Shown in pieces: positions 43,603 to 56,272 of a stretch of 64,000 bases of DNA. The position numbers and the translations under genes are program-made. How positions within the stretch are numbered: position 1 is the first letter of the stretch; each line of letters begins with the position of its first letter. This DNA comes from Rozella allomycis CSF55 (lineage: Eukaryota > Rozellomycota): NCBI GenBank assembly GCA_000442015.1, contig KE560945.1, forward strand, positions 1-64,000. The letters run 5' to 3'. A model generated the notes under the pieces. That model saw nothing but the letters and a program-made list of their open reading frames with translations. It ran no database searches and had not been told where the DNA came from.

Positions 43603-44180
43603 TTAGTAGTAGTCGCCTGAAGTAGCGGTTGTCATTACAAAAAACCTTACTCCCAGAAAGTGGTTACACATAAATTCTACATAATACATTAAAAATCCAT
43701 TTACCTCCAAAGAGTCGCGCCTCTTCACGGCCAGCGCCATTATTAGAAGGCATCACGAATAAATTGGGAGCACCACCATTTGGACCAACAGGTGTTCCGC
43801 GATATGCATCTGGAACTGTGGACACTTGTTGCATCCAGTTTTCTAAAACCCATAACCGTTATAATATTACCTGGGGCGGGTCCATCTTGTGGAAAACGAA
43901 AGAAGATGTACACCGGATCTACGAGAAGAGCAAAGTCGGAATCTACTTCCAATTTAGAGTATACATTTTCCATGAGAAATTTGTACTGCTGTACTTGTTT
44001 TGGTGGTCCTTGTACTACGACGCATGCAGACTTTTCTAGAACTTTTGCGATGACTTTTATTTCGTTCATGTTCCAATCTTTGTGATGCTTTTCTAGTGCA
44101 CTTGGAGGTATTTCGTTTAGGAACTGGGAGAGAGTTTGCGTCACGCGTACGTGTGGCCTTATGACCTTTTTCAGAGTCAT
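43603..44180 (-). CDS. Conserved-looking hypothetical protein
   Basis: Three exons; introns 43677-43704 (28 nt) and 43843-43870 (28). The product of about 170 residues: MTLKKVIRPHVRVTQTLSQF, LNEIPPSALEKHHKDWNMNE, KVLEKSACVVVQGPPKQVQQ, YSKLEVDSDFALLVDPVYIF, FRFPQDGPAPENWMQQVSTV, PDAYRGTPVGPNGGAP and NNGAGREEARLFG. The composition (GPPK, VDPVYIFFRFP, GTPVGPNGG) looks conserved rather than random, but I cannot name the family. The start is the first in-frame ATG; the frame is open seven codons further upstream without another ATG, so an upstream exon is possible. No targeting signal seen. Confidence 0.55.
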
Positions 44181-44295
44181 TATCAAGGTGACAAGGGTCA
44201 ACCATACCTTAAGGTAAAATAAGATTTAAAGGTTCAAAGTGGAAATGGTATGAAATTTAAAACCTTGTAAAGGTGAATAAATTAAACAATTTATT

Positions 44296-46833
44296 TTATA
44301 ATTCAACTTTGTCAGTGTGTTCTGCACTAGGAGTTTCATCATTCTCTTTCTCCTTCTCTTCACCCTTCTTATCATTGTCACCCTTCTCCTTCTCTTTCTC
44401 TTTCTCTTCACTCTTCTCTTTCTCACCCCCTTCACTCTTCTCACTCTCCTTTTTCACTTTCTCATTCTTTTCTCTCCTTTTCGCTTCTCTTTTCTTTTTC
44501 TCTTCTTCACGATCTAATAATAGTTTTGCTTGGTAGAATTCAATGTCCAGAATGGATCTTTTGGAATCAATTGAAGAAGAAGTGAAATTGGAATCTTGGA
44601 ATAGATTTAGCGTTGAATGAGACTCTTCTTGAATGGAGAGCCACTCGCTTGTTTCATTTACAGATTTATGAAAATTTATTAATAGAGAAGAATTGTTTTG
44701 AATAATCCATTTTGAATAATTATTAATAGATTCTCTTAATCTATCTGTAGCCAAGGGTCTGGAATCATTTTCATTAAATCTTTCAATAATTTTAGAATAG
44801 ATTGAAGAAATTTGATTTGTTTTTTCAATTATCGCCAAAGTGTTTGAAGAATCTAATAAATCTTCAGAATTTGAAACATCAGATTTCAATTGAGAAATTT
44901 CAGAATCTGAAGCAAATTTTAATTTTTCTTCTTCTTCAAACAAATCGTTAATTTTATAAACAAAAGATTCCAATGAATTTCTCGCTTCTGACAATTTCAT
45001 TTTTTCTTCTTCTTCGTTTTCATAAATTTCTAAAACTTTTTTTGATTTTTCAATTTCTTCTTTTTCTTGAAATTTCATTTTAAATTCACTCGTAAAATTC
45101 AATTCAATTCTGGTTTGATTAAAAATTAAAAATGGTTGAACAAGCGAAATTATTCCACTCTCAACTTGGAAAAGAATTTTCACTTTTGCTTCCCTCAAGA
45201 TTTTTTCTTTTAACATTTCTAGATCTAATCTATTTTCTTCACCCTTGTCATCTAAGCCACCTTGGCCATCTAATCTTTTTTCTTTTTCTTCACTCTTTCT
45301 ATCTTTACTCTTTTCTTCACTCTTTCCTTCACCCTTTCCATCACCCTTTCCATCCCCCTTGTTCTCCAAAATCTTTTCAATTCCTTTTCTCACAGAAATA
45401 AAACAAGAAAATAATTCAGATTCTTTATTCTCAACTCTAATGGTTGCATCATCTAAATCTCTCAACGTTAAATATTTTCTTCCATTTTCTCCATTAAACA
45501 AAACAATTCCAGAATCTGTTTCATTTCTTTTAATTATAAAAGTTTCATCATTCAAATCTTTAATTTCAATTTCTTTCACTTTAAAAAGTTGACTTTTGGA
45601 GGCTGAGTAAAATACTGCGCCATTTGCTGCGGCTTCATCTGAATTCACATTTTTTGCTATTTTATCACCAAATTCTTCACTCAACATTTTTTGTATCATT
45701 GGAACTCTCGTGCCTCCACCAAACAAAATTATTGAATTGATTTCTTCATCCTTCATCCCTGCCTTCACAATAGCTTCCTTGATCGGTTTCATCCATTCTT
45801 CCTTCTCTCCAATACATTCACTCTCCAACGTTTCTCGTTTAATCTTCATTCTAAAATTAATCTCATCTACCAAGCCTTCAATAGATGCAAACGTTTCAAC
45901 ATTCGCAGACAAAATCTGTTTCACCCTGTTAGCTTCAATCTTCAATTTAGCCATCGCTTTCTTATTCCCTCTCACATCAATCCCACTTTCTTTCTTAAAT
46001 TCCCTCGCAAAGATTTCTGCCAACTTTCTATCAATCGATGCGCCACCAAGATCTTTGTTATAAGCCACAGATCTAACACTAATCGAAGGAATCAACTTTG
46101 ATTTAATTATCGTGCTATTCGTAGATTGAAATGAAACAACGCTCGCTGAAATGCTTCCAGATCCAACATCATAAAACACATTGTTCACAAACGTCTCATT
46201 CCCACTCTTCCTATTCCCAATCGCATAGTTCAAAGCAACAGCCGCTCCATCACTCATCAACGAGTAAACACGCAAATCTGCAATCCTCGCTGCATCCATA
46301 ATCGCCATTCGCTCCCTTTGCTGAAAATACCCTGGCACTACTATCACACTCCCAGATATACTATCATTCGCATACTCGGCAGCCATAATCTTCACATTCT
46401 TCAAAATCATGGCAACCAACTCTTCAACTTTCACTTCCAGTCCATCCACATTATACTTAACCATCCCCCTCTCATCAACAGCCATCCCCTCAAAATTCAC
46501 ATCCAAATTCTTATCATTCACAACCTCCTCATAATACTTGCCAATCAAACCCTTCAAATTGGGATACGCATTCGCTGGGTAGCGAGACATCTATTCAATA
46601 TACTTCTCATCTTTTACCATATTCACGCCAGCACTGCCAAAATATCTCTCCTTTTCTTTAATAGCTAGAATATTCCTTGTCTTGCGCTTCGACTCTTGGT
46701 TCAACACCATATCAAACCCTCGGCCTTTGGCGACAAGCCCCACCTTCAACCACTCGCTGCCAAAATCAATAGATATAACCGCACTGTAACACACAGTAAC
46801 ACAAACTAACAATAGAAAACCAGTTACACGCAT
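44296..46833 (-). CDS. LHS1: ER-lumen HSP70-like GRP170/LHS1 (HYOU1) chaperone
   Basis: Signal peptide MRVTGFLLLVCVTVCYSAV; then the HSP70 ATPase domain VISIDFGSEWLKVGLVAKG, VIVVPGYFQQRERMAIMDAA, ALNYAIGNRKSG, FYDVGSGSISASVVSF, NKDLGGASIDRKLAEIF and ILFGGGTRVPMIQKML. A 27-nt intron (46591-46617) is needed near residue 72 to give NMMSRYPANAYPNLKGLIGKYY. The C-terminal half contains the charged extended linker of GRP170 proteins (very K/E-rich) and ends DKVEL, a plausible KDEL-type retrieval signal. GRP170/Lhs1 is the nucleotide exchange factor of BiP and helps translocation into the ER. Long pyrimidine-rich frames on the opposite strand are only its shadow. Confidence 0.93.
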
Positions 46834-46986
46834 GACAAGGGTTTTTGGAAATTTCTAGAAACAGATTTCCCAAATCAGCAGTAAATAGGTGAGAAAAATA
46901 CATAAATTAATAATCATTAAAACTAATATCAATTTATCAACATAAGTTGTGGAATCCGAATCTTCATCAATAAACTAAATGACTAT

Positions 46987-48515
46987 TTATTTCTTTTGCT
47001 GAAGTAAACTGGCCAATTGCTGAAGCGCATTTATATTAAACCCACCACTAACATTCTCAGCTGTTTCAGGTCCACTTAATGGCGCTTGTTGGTGCGGCTT
47101 TTCGTTTCTACGATTATCAGCGCTTGGTGCGTAATGCTGACCCTTGTTTTCATTCTGAGGCGGGAAAAACTTTTGGTCATTTGGCATTGGTCGATTGTGC
47201 AGTTCATCTCTGTATGATCCTCCATACGGTGGTGCAGCAGGATAATTGTAATCTACCCGAGGTGGCGCGGAATTGTTCAAAAGGGTTCCAAGAGAAGCCA
47301 AAATCTAATTATTCGAACAAGTTGAAATTACTTGTTGGGCTTGCTGTGCTTGCGCAAGTCGAGCATCATTTGATTGCATGGGTGGATAAGGCTCATTTGG
47401 ATAGAATCCTTCACCAGGTGGAAAGTACCCTTGAGGCATTGGATAGTTGGGGTATTGTGGTGTGAAACCCGGATTTAGAGGAGGTGGCATGTACGGGGGA
47501 TTCGAATCACGCTCATCATAATTTGGACGATAGCTATCTGATGTGGTGCGCCGGCCAGACGATCTCCTCTTATCTCCCCCATCACGACTGTCTCGTTTTC
47601 TACTCACTTCTCTCCTCCCATCTGCAATTTCATGTTTCATGACCCTATTTTATATCGAGTTTGTGGTTAAAGTACCGAATGGATAGGTCCCACGTGTATC
47701 TCAACTCAAACGTACCACCGTTGATCTCTTTGCCCTCAATTGAGTTAAACGCGTCTACGCAATGACGACTATCATAGTACTCAATAAATCTCTGACTGAA
47801 AGTTCAAAATGAATGTGATTCTTACTTTGGAGTGTCTTTGTAAATTCGCACAGACTTTACAGATCCGTATTGTCCGAAAAGTTCGCTAAGCTCTTTTTTA
47901 GAAACGGTGTCTTTTCTGCCTTTAACAGTAATGAAAAGTGCTCCCTGAATGATTAAAACGAAAAGCGGATACTTGATTTTTGGTCTCATCGCATCTATCG
48001 GTGTTCAAGTCATCATCTTTTGGCGTTGAAAAATGCACATCGATACATCTATCGCTTTTCATGCGATAGCCATTCATCTCTCTTTTGGCTCTTTCAGCGC
48101 ATCGAATGTCGTACTAACAGTTAAGGGGTAAACTCTTCATTACGTATGTGACAAAAGCCATTCCTCTTTTCTCAATGAGGTTGTAAATAGACTTTATGTC
48201 TCCAAAAGGCTCAAAGAGTTCTCTTATTTCCTGTTCTGGACAGCCATACTCAATGTTCCTAACAAACAAAGTACGAAATGGTTCTTCTCTCGTCACTGGT
48301 TCTTTTTGTGGTTCAGGAGGTGGAGGTGCATGAAAAGGTACTGGAGGAGGAGCATACAATGAAGGTGGCTGCTGGAAAGGAGGATAAAAACCTGGTCCTG
48401 GACCCTGAAAAGTTACAGGTCTATAAGTGTTATTATTTACAGGGGAGCGTGAACGGCGGTCGTAGGGACCATTCCCCGCTCTCCCGCGTCTTCTTGGTAT
48501 TCTTGACCCTGACAT
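46987..48515 (-). CDS. Mei2-like RNA-binding protein with two RRMs and P/Q-rich tail
   Basis: Six exons; introns 47305-47331 (27 nt), 47645-47675 (31), 47796-47825 (30), 47945-47972 (28), 48114-48143 (30). A proline-rich N-terminus precedes RRM1 (RTLFVRNIEYGCPEQEIREL, RGMAFVTYYDIRCAERAKRE, CIDVHFSTPKDD) and RRM2 (GALFITVKGRKDTVSKKELS, FGQYGSVKSVRI, QRFIEYYDSRHCVDAFNSIE). The tail is R-, P- and Q-rich (PPYMPPPLNPGFTPQYPNYP, ALQQLASLLQQKK). The RNI...YGDI and YYDIR...AKR pattern resembles the first two RRMs of Mei2-like proteins; the third, meiosis-specific RRM is absent. Start at MSGSRIPRRRG is the first ATG in frame. RNA target unknown. Confidence 0.75.
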
Positions 48516-48701
48516 TATTTCAATGGGTGGCTTAGGGCCTTTTCCTTTTTCACCTTTAAACAATTCTTCAATTATTAAAATATTTACATGTAGAATTGAA
48601 TTGAAAATAAAAACAATATATTTAAAGTGATAATGTATAAATGCATTTGCTGTTTTTGTGAAATTTCATAATTGTGTAACAAATACAAACGAAGAGTATT
48701 T

Positions 48702-51700
48702 ATGACGCTTTTATCGTTCATATCACAAGAGATAAATGATATATCGATGATTTTAAGTTTTGTAAATGGAGTTCCACCGTTAGAACCGATTCAGTTGGTC
48801 TTACATTTGAACGAGATTGAAGAAATCCCAAGAAATTTTTTCCTGAACAAATTAATTGTGAATTTAGATTTATCGTCAAATTTTATTAAAGAATGCTTAT
48901 GGGCTAGCGAGCTGAAGAATCTCGTAGTTTTATGTCTAGCGAATAATCAAGTATTTTAATACAAAAGATATTTCTAGATTGAAGATTTAAATTGGGTTTC
49001 TCGATTGTATTGTTTGAGAAAGCTTGATGTTTCGTTTAATAAAATTTGTAATCTGAGGGGCCTTGCACAGATTCATGGCGAGAGATACCAATTGGAATAT
49101 TTAGATTTGCGTTGTAATAAAATTGAGACGATGAATGAACTTTACTATTTAGTTGGATTGAATAAATTGAAATGTCTGTTTTTGTTTCATTTGCTCTACT
49201 CGAAAGAAGAAGAAGAAGAAATTAACCCTTGCTGGAAGGATCTAAATGCAATTTCTGAAATATTCCAAATGATTCCCCAAATTGAATGTTTTGACAATAA
49301 AAATTTTGATGGATCTGAATCTGATTATAGCTTTGAATTTAACATCTACGAAATGGACGTTTTAGAAGAAGAAAACATTTTCCAAGATGTGGCTGTGTCT
49401 CCAATTAAAGATCTTAAAGAAGAAAATGAAAAAATAGATGAAAATATTCAAGTGCAGCTTGAATCTATTAAAGATGACAAAAAAGATGAAAATTTGTTGA
49501 TTGGTACTTTAAATTCAATCCAAACATTTCTAAAAGAAAATATTTACGACAAAAAGATTCAAGATTTACAAAACGAAATTTCTCAATTGAAAAGCTTGAA
49601 AACAGACAATGAAGAAAACAGATTGAAAACTATAGATGAGAAAAATGAAATCAAAATTAAAGAAATCCAAGAAATTCTTTTGGAAAAAATAAATAATTTG
49701 AATTATGATAACCAAAACATGAATGACCACAAAGACGAACAATTAAAGAAGAGAGAAGAAATTTTAACCCAGCACGAAAATTTCATAAAATCCAGACAAG
49801 AAGAATTGAACAAGAAGGAAAGTTTCTTGCAATCAAAAGAAGAGGCACTGGCCAAGAGAGAAGAACAATTTGAACAAACAATGGAAAAAAAGTTACAGCA
49901 AATCAAACTTGACTATGAAAAGAGCTTTAAAGAGAAAGATAAAAATATTGAATTGTTGTTTGAGACATCAGTAAGTTGAATACGTTTGATTAAAAAGAAT
50001 CGACTAAGTTTGGAAGAAAGAAAGACTTCTGAACTAGCAATGGGTTTAGAGTTTATGGAGCAGAGATTAAAGGAGAGAAATGAAGAATTTGACCTTGTGT
50101 TAAAGGAAAAATATCATTACCATAATGAATGTTTGACCCTGGCTAGTAAGTTAAGCCACTTGGAGGAAAGCTTAAAAAATCAAACGGAAAAAAATAAAAA
50201 AGAAAAAGAATTTTTCAAATTAAAATTCAATCAATGGAATCAAAATAAACTTGAACTGGAATTTGAATTAAAATCCTTGAAAGAAAAACAGAAAAGTCTG
50301 AAATCCAATAAAGAACTTGAGATTGAATCGTTAAAGTCTATAATGAGAAAAGAAATAGAATCAGAATTTTCAAAGAAAATAAAAAAATTGGAAGAAGATT
50401 TTAAATCGATTTCAGCGTCACTTGAAAAGGAAAGGAATGTTGTGTCCAAGCTAAAAGAAAAGGAAGTTGAAACGGAATCGCAATTAGCCCAAAAAGAAAA
50501 GGTAAGATATTTTAAAATAATTTATTCTTGGTTTATTCTGAATTGAAGAAAGAAAATGATGATTTAGTAAAGAACATTCAGCAAAGCCAAAATGAAATCA
50601 ATTCAAACAAAAAGTTGATAAAAGAAATGGAAAATGTTATAAAAGAACAAAAAATATTTATTTTAAATTTTAAAGAAGAAAATGAAAAGAAGCAATTGGG
50701 GCTGTTAAATACCCTGGACACATTAAGGGAATCAAATGCACAACTTGAACAAGAGCTCCAGTCTTTAAACCAAGAATTAAATAACGCTAAAAATATAAAT
50801 AAATCTTTTCTTGATTTAAATAATGATATTAATCTAAGAGATAAAACAATACAGACACTAAATTCTCAACTTGATGAAAGGAAGAGTCTACTTGAGGCTC
50901 TCCAGTTGAAATTTACAGAAAATGAGAAATCATTTAATGGGCTAAAAAGCAAATATGATTCGTTGACTGATACACTCAAGATTAAAGACAAAATTGTTGA
51001 AGATCAATTAGATTCGATAAGAAAATTACAAAACAAAATTGAAGAAAAGAGAAGAGAAATCGATCATATTGTTGAAAAAAACGCTAAAAAAGAAAATGAA
51101 TTGGAAAAGAAATTGAGAATGGAAGCCGATCGAAATGACGTTCTCATTACTCAAGTAATTTAAGAAATACATTATAAAAACAGTTGACTGAAATTGAATC
51201 AGAAGTTCATTTTCTTTCAAAGAAAATAGAAGATTTGCGATCTGAAAATATAAAGATTGAAAAAGAAGCTAAAATGTACAAGGAAAAATATAAAGAACGT
51301 GAAGATAGCTTATCATACGTTGAAAAGGAAGTATAAATCTTTAAATAATAATTTTAGATCCAAAAAATGAAGTTGGATTACTCAAGTAAAGAAAAAGAAT
51401 TGATGACTATTAAACAGGCAGAAATGTCGGAAAAAGAATCCCAGATTACTGAATTGCAAAAAAAGTCAACGGTACCACCTTTATATCTTTAAATAGATCC
51501 AGGAACTACAAAATCAATTGGATTCTCTAGAAAAGGATAATTTGAATATGAAAACTCTACTGCTAAATTTTGAGAATCAGAATATCAACAAATCAAAAGA
51601 AATAGAAAAATTACAAATGGAATTATCAAAATCAGAAGCAAGATCAATGGAAAAGTTCAACAAACTTCGATCTGTTCTTGAAGAAGTCAATAAACAACTA

Positions 51701-51703
51701 TAA
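48702..51703 (+). CDS. LRR plus long coiled-coil protein (LRRCC1-like, centrosome/basal body)
   Basis: Seven exons; introns 48951-48977 (27 nt), 49971-49997 (27), 50502-50548 (47), 51155-51183 (29), 51331-51357 (27), 51472-51496 (25). Residues 1 to about 200 hold leucine-rich repeats of SDS22 type (LVLHLNEIEEIPRNFFLNKL, VNLDLSSNFIKECLWASELK, LVVLCLANNQIEDL, CLRKLDVSFNKICNLRGLAQ, LEYLDLRCNKIETMNELYYL). The remaining about 700 residues are an almost continuous coiled coil. This build matches human LRRCC1 and other centrosomal proteins; a basal-body or spindle-pole role is inferred, fitting a flagellated organism. Orthology within LRR-coiled-coil proteins is uncertain. Confidence 0.7.
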
Positions 51704-51814
51704 ATTAATGCAATCTAAACCCTCTAAAAAGCGATTAAGTAGTAAATAAAAAAAAGTTTACATCAAATGTCTTGTCGTAAGCAATATTATAGTTCTTGTA
51801 ATCGTATGTCTCGT

Positions 51815-51886
51815 GGCTTCGTGGTCTAGTGGTATGATTCTCGCTTTGGGTGTGAGAGGTCCCGAGTTCAATCCTCGGCGGAGCCC
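51815..51886 (+). tRNA. tRNA-Pro (anticodon TGG), copy 1
   Basis: GGCTTCG/CGGAGCC acceptor stem, anticodon loop TTTGGGT with TGG, T arm GAGTTCAATCCTC, discriminator C, then a CTTTTT Pol III stop. Identical to the gene at 56112. Confidence 0.93.
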
Positions 51887-54800
51887 TTTTTGCCCTAGGG
51901 TATCAACTTTATAATTTTGTATTTTAAAGAATTTATTATTTTAAAACAGCAATTTTGATTTGAAGAGACAAAATACAGCTGACTGTAAATACGCACGCAG
52001 TAAAAAAATTATAAGCATATGTACTATGTTTACATCAAATTTAAACCGTAAGTTAAGGAATGTACGAACTTTTTAATCTCGTTTGTCCAAATTTAGTCTT
52101 TGAATTCAAAACTAGCAAAAAAGAACAAAACAAGACAAAAACATTTAAGAGGCACTTGTGTGGCAAGTGACAAAGTGAAAAACCTCTATCAATCACTGTC
52201 ATATGGCTATAAAAGGATGATCCTGGCATCAAATAGAAGGTAACGTTAAGTTAGGTTAAGTTTTCGTTTGTGTTAAGATTATAATGAGTTATTTTAACGA
52301 TTAATAAAGTGGTGCGTATATGTAATCGTGTTATCTATGCACCTGCAGAGATACTTTACTGGAATGGCAAACTTTAATGCCCAGTTTTTTTAAGACAAGT
52401 GTGCCTGTTACCAACGACATTCAAACAATTGCGATTAAACGGTTGGCTTCAGGGAAAAACAAAAAGGGAGTTGGTGGAGAATGTCTGCTTTGGAGTCCCA
52501 ATTGGATATCGTCGTCAAACAAAGTTCGGTATTAAAAGCTTAACATGACCCACTACAGTCAATTTTTATTTTGTTATATGTAAATGCTTTTATACTTTTC
52601 GCGCAATTGACCAACTTTAATGACGTTTTGTGAAGTCCGGATTAACATAAATAGAGTCGTACCGCAGCTCAAGGTATTATGTCGCCTGATATTGACGTGG
52701 TTACATTGTGAGCGTTTGGACACGTGATATTGGCGATTCTGTTTTAAGGTCCAGCGTCTATTTCACTGCGTTGATGTGTCGGATGTGTATTCTCACGATA
52801 CAATCGATTTATTTGCAGTGAGCTACTTGATTTAAAATGGCCGATATTTTACAGGCGATGTTTTATTGTATGTATTCATGTCGTCATGGCGTCGTGATAT
52901 AGACGTAGAATGTGCGCGTTAGGTGAGAGGGCGTATTAGCGTTAGACACCTCAAAACGTTTTACGTGACCAATGAAAATGAGTAGCGCGTGATCGCAAGA
53001 ACAGTTTGGGCATCAATAATGTAATCACGCAAAAAAATATGTGTTTATGACACTGAGATGACAACAGATCGACGGAAACCAATGCGTTGCGTGCTTCAAT
53101 TCCAACCTCATATATTTACATATAGAACGAGGACAATACGTGGTAAACTAATCATTAGTTAACATGAGAGTAAATGGATGTGCAAACGAAAGTTGGATGT
53201 CTTTGTAGTGTTTGATCCCAATTGTGTTCCTCTTTTAGTGGTGTCGCGCATTATTTGGAGAGTTTCTATTACCAGGGTCCTGAAACACAAGTCGTACTAA
53301 TATTGTGCATGATCGTCAGTAATTGCAAATGCATTGTTTGTAGGATGTTGCGTACGAGGTTGAGGTTTGCAATGTTTTTGGCACACATGAACGTTCATAT
53401 TTTATGCATCAAAAGTGACATGTTTAAAAGGCATGTCGTCATCGACACAGTCATTACGCATGATGCGAGTCCCGGAGCTATTAAAATCATATTATAATGT
53501 CACAAACAGGGTGCATTTAGGACTTAAACCTTGGGCCAACGATCTGCGGGCGGCGGGTGTCAATTTATTAAATATTCGCCTAGGCCTGCACTCGCAAAAT
53601 AAACATCGAATAAGACAAATATTTGGCTCGGCGTGTTACTTAACCATGACAATTACTCAACATGTTTTCTCGTGCGCACACTTTTTGCAAATAAATGAAG
53701 TATTGACCGCGCGCAATGGGCAGGTGCGTTATTCCGGTATTGGCATTATGTGGACTATGTTTAACTCGTATAGGACACGGTTATTAACTATAACATCTAT
53801 AATGTTTTGTGCAAACTCATTCCTGGATCTTGTCGAACGTGACCAGGATATGTTTATAACATTTACCGTTGGTACAAACGCATTTCAGCATTGGCAATGC
53901 TTGAACATGTATTTGAAAATAGTCAACATCTACAGCTCGTAGAGTTAGATCCACAGTCGAAATATTCTGTTCTGCGCCATGCTATATTGATAGACATGTA
54001 CATGATTTGCGCGGATGTACAGGCACGAGTAACGACGTTGAAAATAGATCGCACATAAAGCCTGGTAAGTGGTATTTATTCATTGCACGACGTGGCCATA
54101 GCCCGCTGTTGTTGTAGCGCGCGATGCATATGCCTTGATCGGGACCTACGCATATAAGAGTCTCTGAAACGACGCCAATGCAATACAAAGTGAGACAACC
54201 CACAAATCAGGTGCCTGGAAATTTTGAATTTGTGGCATACTATAATTGCTTTGTGTGTTTAAATTCACAACTAAAACAACATCCGCTACGTTAATGCAAT
54301 ATACAAATAGTAAGTGCCATGCAAAGTTGGTCAGATAAAGTTCCTTTGTCCTCTAGCCCCTTCTTCACATCCGGTCCCCAATAGTTACAGCCACTAAGGA
54401 TATGTGGTCTTCTTACGCATACGGGTCCGATGGTTATGCTCCCTGGCCGACATTATAATTGATACAAAGTAATTTTAATTGTGTTTTGACAAGGTGACAA
54501 ATTGGTTGACACCAAATTAAATATTCAAACCTGTTGGCATAAATGGCGCAAATATCTACTCAGCAACGCATGCACAGTTTTTTCGAAGTCGTCTTATGTC
54601 ATGCCATCGGTCAAATCACCAAGCATCAAGGTTTACATTTGTGCACTTTAACGTTAAGTATGCGTCGCACATTGTCCATGCAGTTTATAGATAAATATTT
54701 GCAATGCAATTTTTTTTGAGAGGCCCTTAAAAACTAACAAAGTGCCACGTATCTATATTACAGTACATTCTTTTATAGAACGTTGACGACATTGAAGCTA

Positions 54801-56111
54801 AACAAAAATTCCACTGAACCCAAGTACTTCTAAAGTCACATGAAACTGTGTAAACATCCAGAATAAAGAACATATATTCTTTTTTCGTATTAAATTGTCA
54901 GTTTGTCTTCTTGGACGCGAGTTGATTTTTCAACAATCGCAATCGCCTTATTACAGTATCTTGAGCATGTGTTTGGTACCAAACACATTCGTTTTAAAAA
55001 ACCTTCACGAAATCAAAACAAAAGGTGTTTACGCAATCAACAGCAGAACCGTTTTCGTTTAATAGAGTAAGATTAAATTTTTCAATCGCATAGTTAGTTA
55101 TTGCGAAATCTACAAAACATACAGAATTATGATTATTTTTGTACCTGTAGCAACAACATCTAAACCCTGACGTCGACTAAATGAATTCGGAGTCAACCAT
55201 TTTTCCGTGCGATAGTCCCAAAAACTCTGCAAGTCTTTTTCTGTGCATGTACCATGTAGTACGGACAGTGTCGTAAATTACATTTAAGTAAAGTTTGACC
55301 AAATCGATCAAAAAGCCATCAATATTCCTCCTGACGTTTATGACTAGACAATGCTATACAAAGATAATAACACTAACCAGACACAGCAACCTTTATAACA
55401 CGATTGTTGCTTCATCTAGCGTGTACGTGTCATCATCTTAAACCTGTACGTTGCCACAGGTGGCAATTTATGCACGACCCCAGCTTTCAAGAAGCGCCAG
55501 CGAAGTAAACCCAATGAACGAAAGCGGTTCCAAGGCCAAGAGTGGGCACTTTGATTACCACATCAAAGCCAAAAAGCAGGGGTTCGTTTTTTCATTTTCT
55601 AAATTTTCCTCAGGGTTTTCAATTTTTGTAGTTCCAAAGAATGGTTCTATCTTGTTTGTGTATTCTTTTAGAGATTTATGCGACATTTGTTCCTGAATTC
55701 AAATGTTTCATTAATCATTGTCAAGAGGTAGTGTACCTACACGTTCGGCAATCAGATGATAAGCAAAGGCTCAGACTTTGGGTGTGATAATGCACAATTG
55801 TTGCAAATGTCGCAAAACAATTATAAGTAACCAGAAGGACTGTGTTTACTGCATTTACACTTGTAAAAGCTGTTGTGAAACTGTGATTATAGCTTTTAGA
55901 AATGCAATCACCTATAATGGATTTGCCAAATAGCGCCAGCCAGAGAGGGTTTGACCATATGTGATTATACAAAGGGACATTATAAATCTGCCATGTCTGT
56001 TTATGTGCTTGTAGAATTGTTTTTGGGGTCAAACCAAAATCGATGGTGGATTCATGTACTATCATCAAGTTTTTCAAAGCAGGAATAGTGCGTTGATTCT
56101 GTCCTCCATAA
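51887..56111. other. 4.2-kb gene desert of deviating composition between two identical tRNA-Pro genes
   Basis: This is the longest stretch without a convincing gene. From about 52.3 to 55.4 kb the sequence has many CpG and ACGT words and few A/T runs: by hand I count 17 CpG in 52741-52980, against 6 in 240 bases of the DUF4470 gene (5281-5520). The longest open frame (53415-53942, 175 codons) has no recognisable motif and no tiny-intron pattern around it. No LTR, inverted repeat or RNA gene was recognised. Possibilities: an old insertion or transferred segment, a structural locus such as a centromere, or a long non-coding RNA. None is shown. Confidence 0.6.
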
Positions 56112-56183
56112 GGCTTCGTGGTCTAGTGGTATGATTCTCGCTTTGGGTGTGAGAGGTCCCGAGTTCAATCCTCGGCGGAGCCC
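56112..56183 (+). tRNA. tRNA-Pro (anticodon TGG), copy 2
   Basis: Base-for-base identical to the tRNA at 51815-51886, same orientation, followed by CTTTTTT as terminator. Sequence identity ends at the gene borders except for the T run. The pair forms a 72-bp direct repeat around the desert. Confidence 0.93.
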
Positions 56184-56272
56184 TTTTTTCATGCTTTTCT
56201 ATCGTCCTCATCTTCATAAGAAGAATCCATTTGTCATAAAGACTCGATTCAAAAAATTTAGAGTAAGGAAAG

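Noticed and set aside
44273-44536. Phenylalanine/serine/leucine-rich ORFs on the plus strand opposite GRP170
   Set aside because: Antisense shadows of the K/E-rich linker of the chaperone; low complexity and no independent support.
52241-52275. GTTAAGTTAGGTTAAG, telomere-like look
   Set aside because: Only two imperfect units, not a tandem array; insufficient for an internal telomeric repeat.
53415-53942. 175-codon open frame in the desert
   Set aside because: No motif, no hydrophobic pattern, no adjoining exons; expected by chance where stop codons are rarer in CpG-richer DNA.
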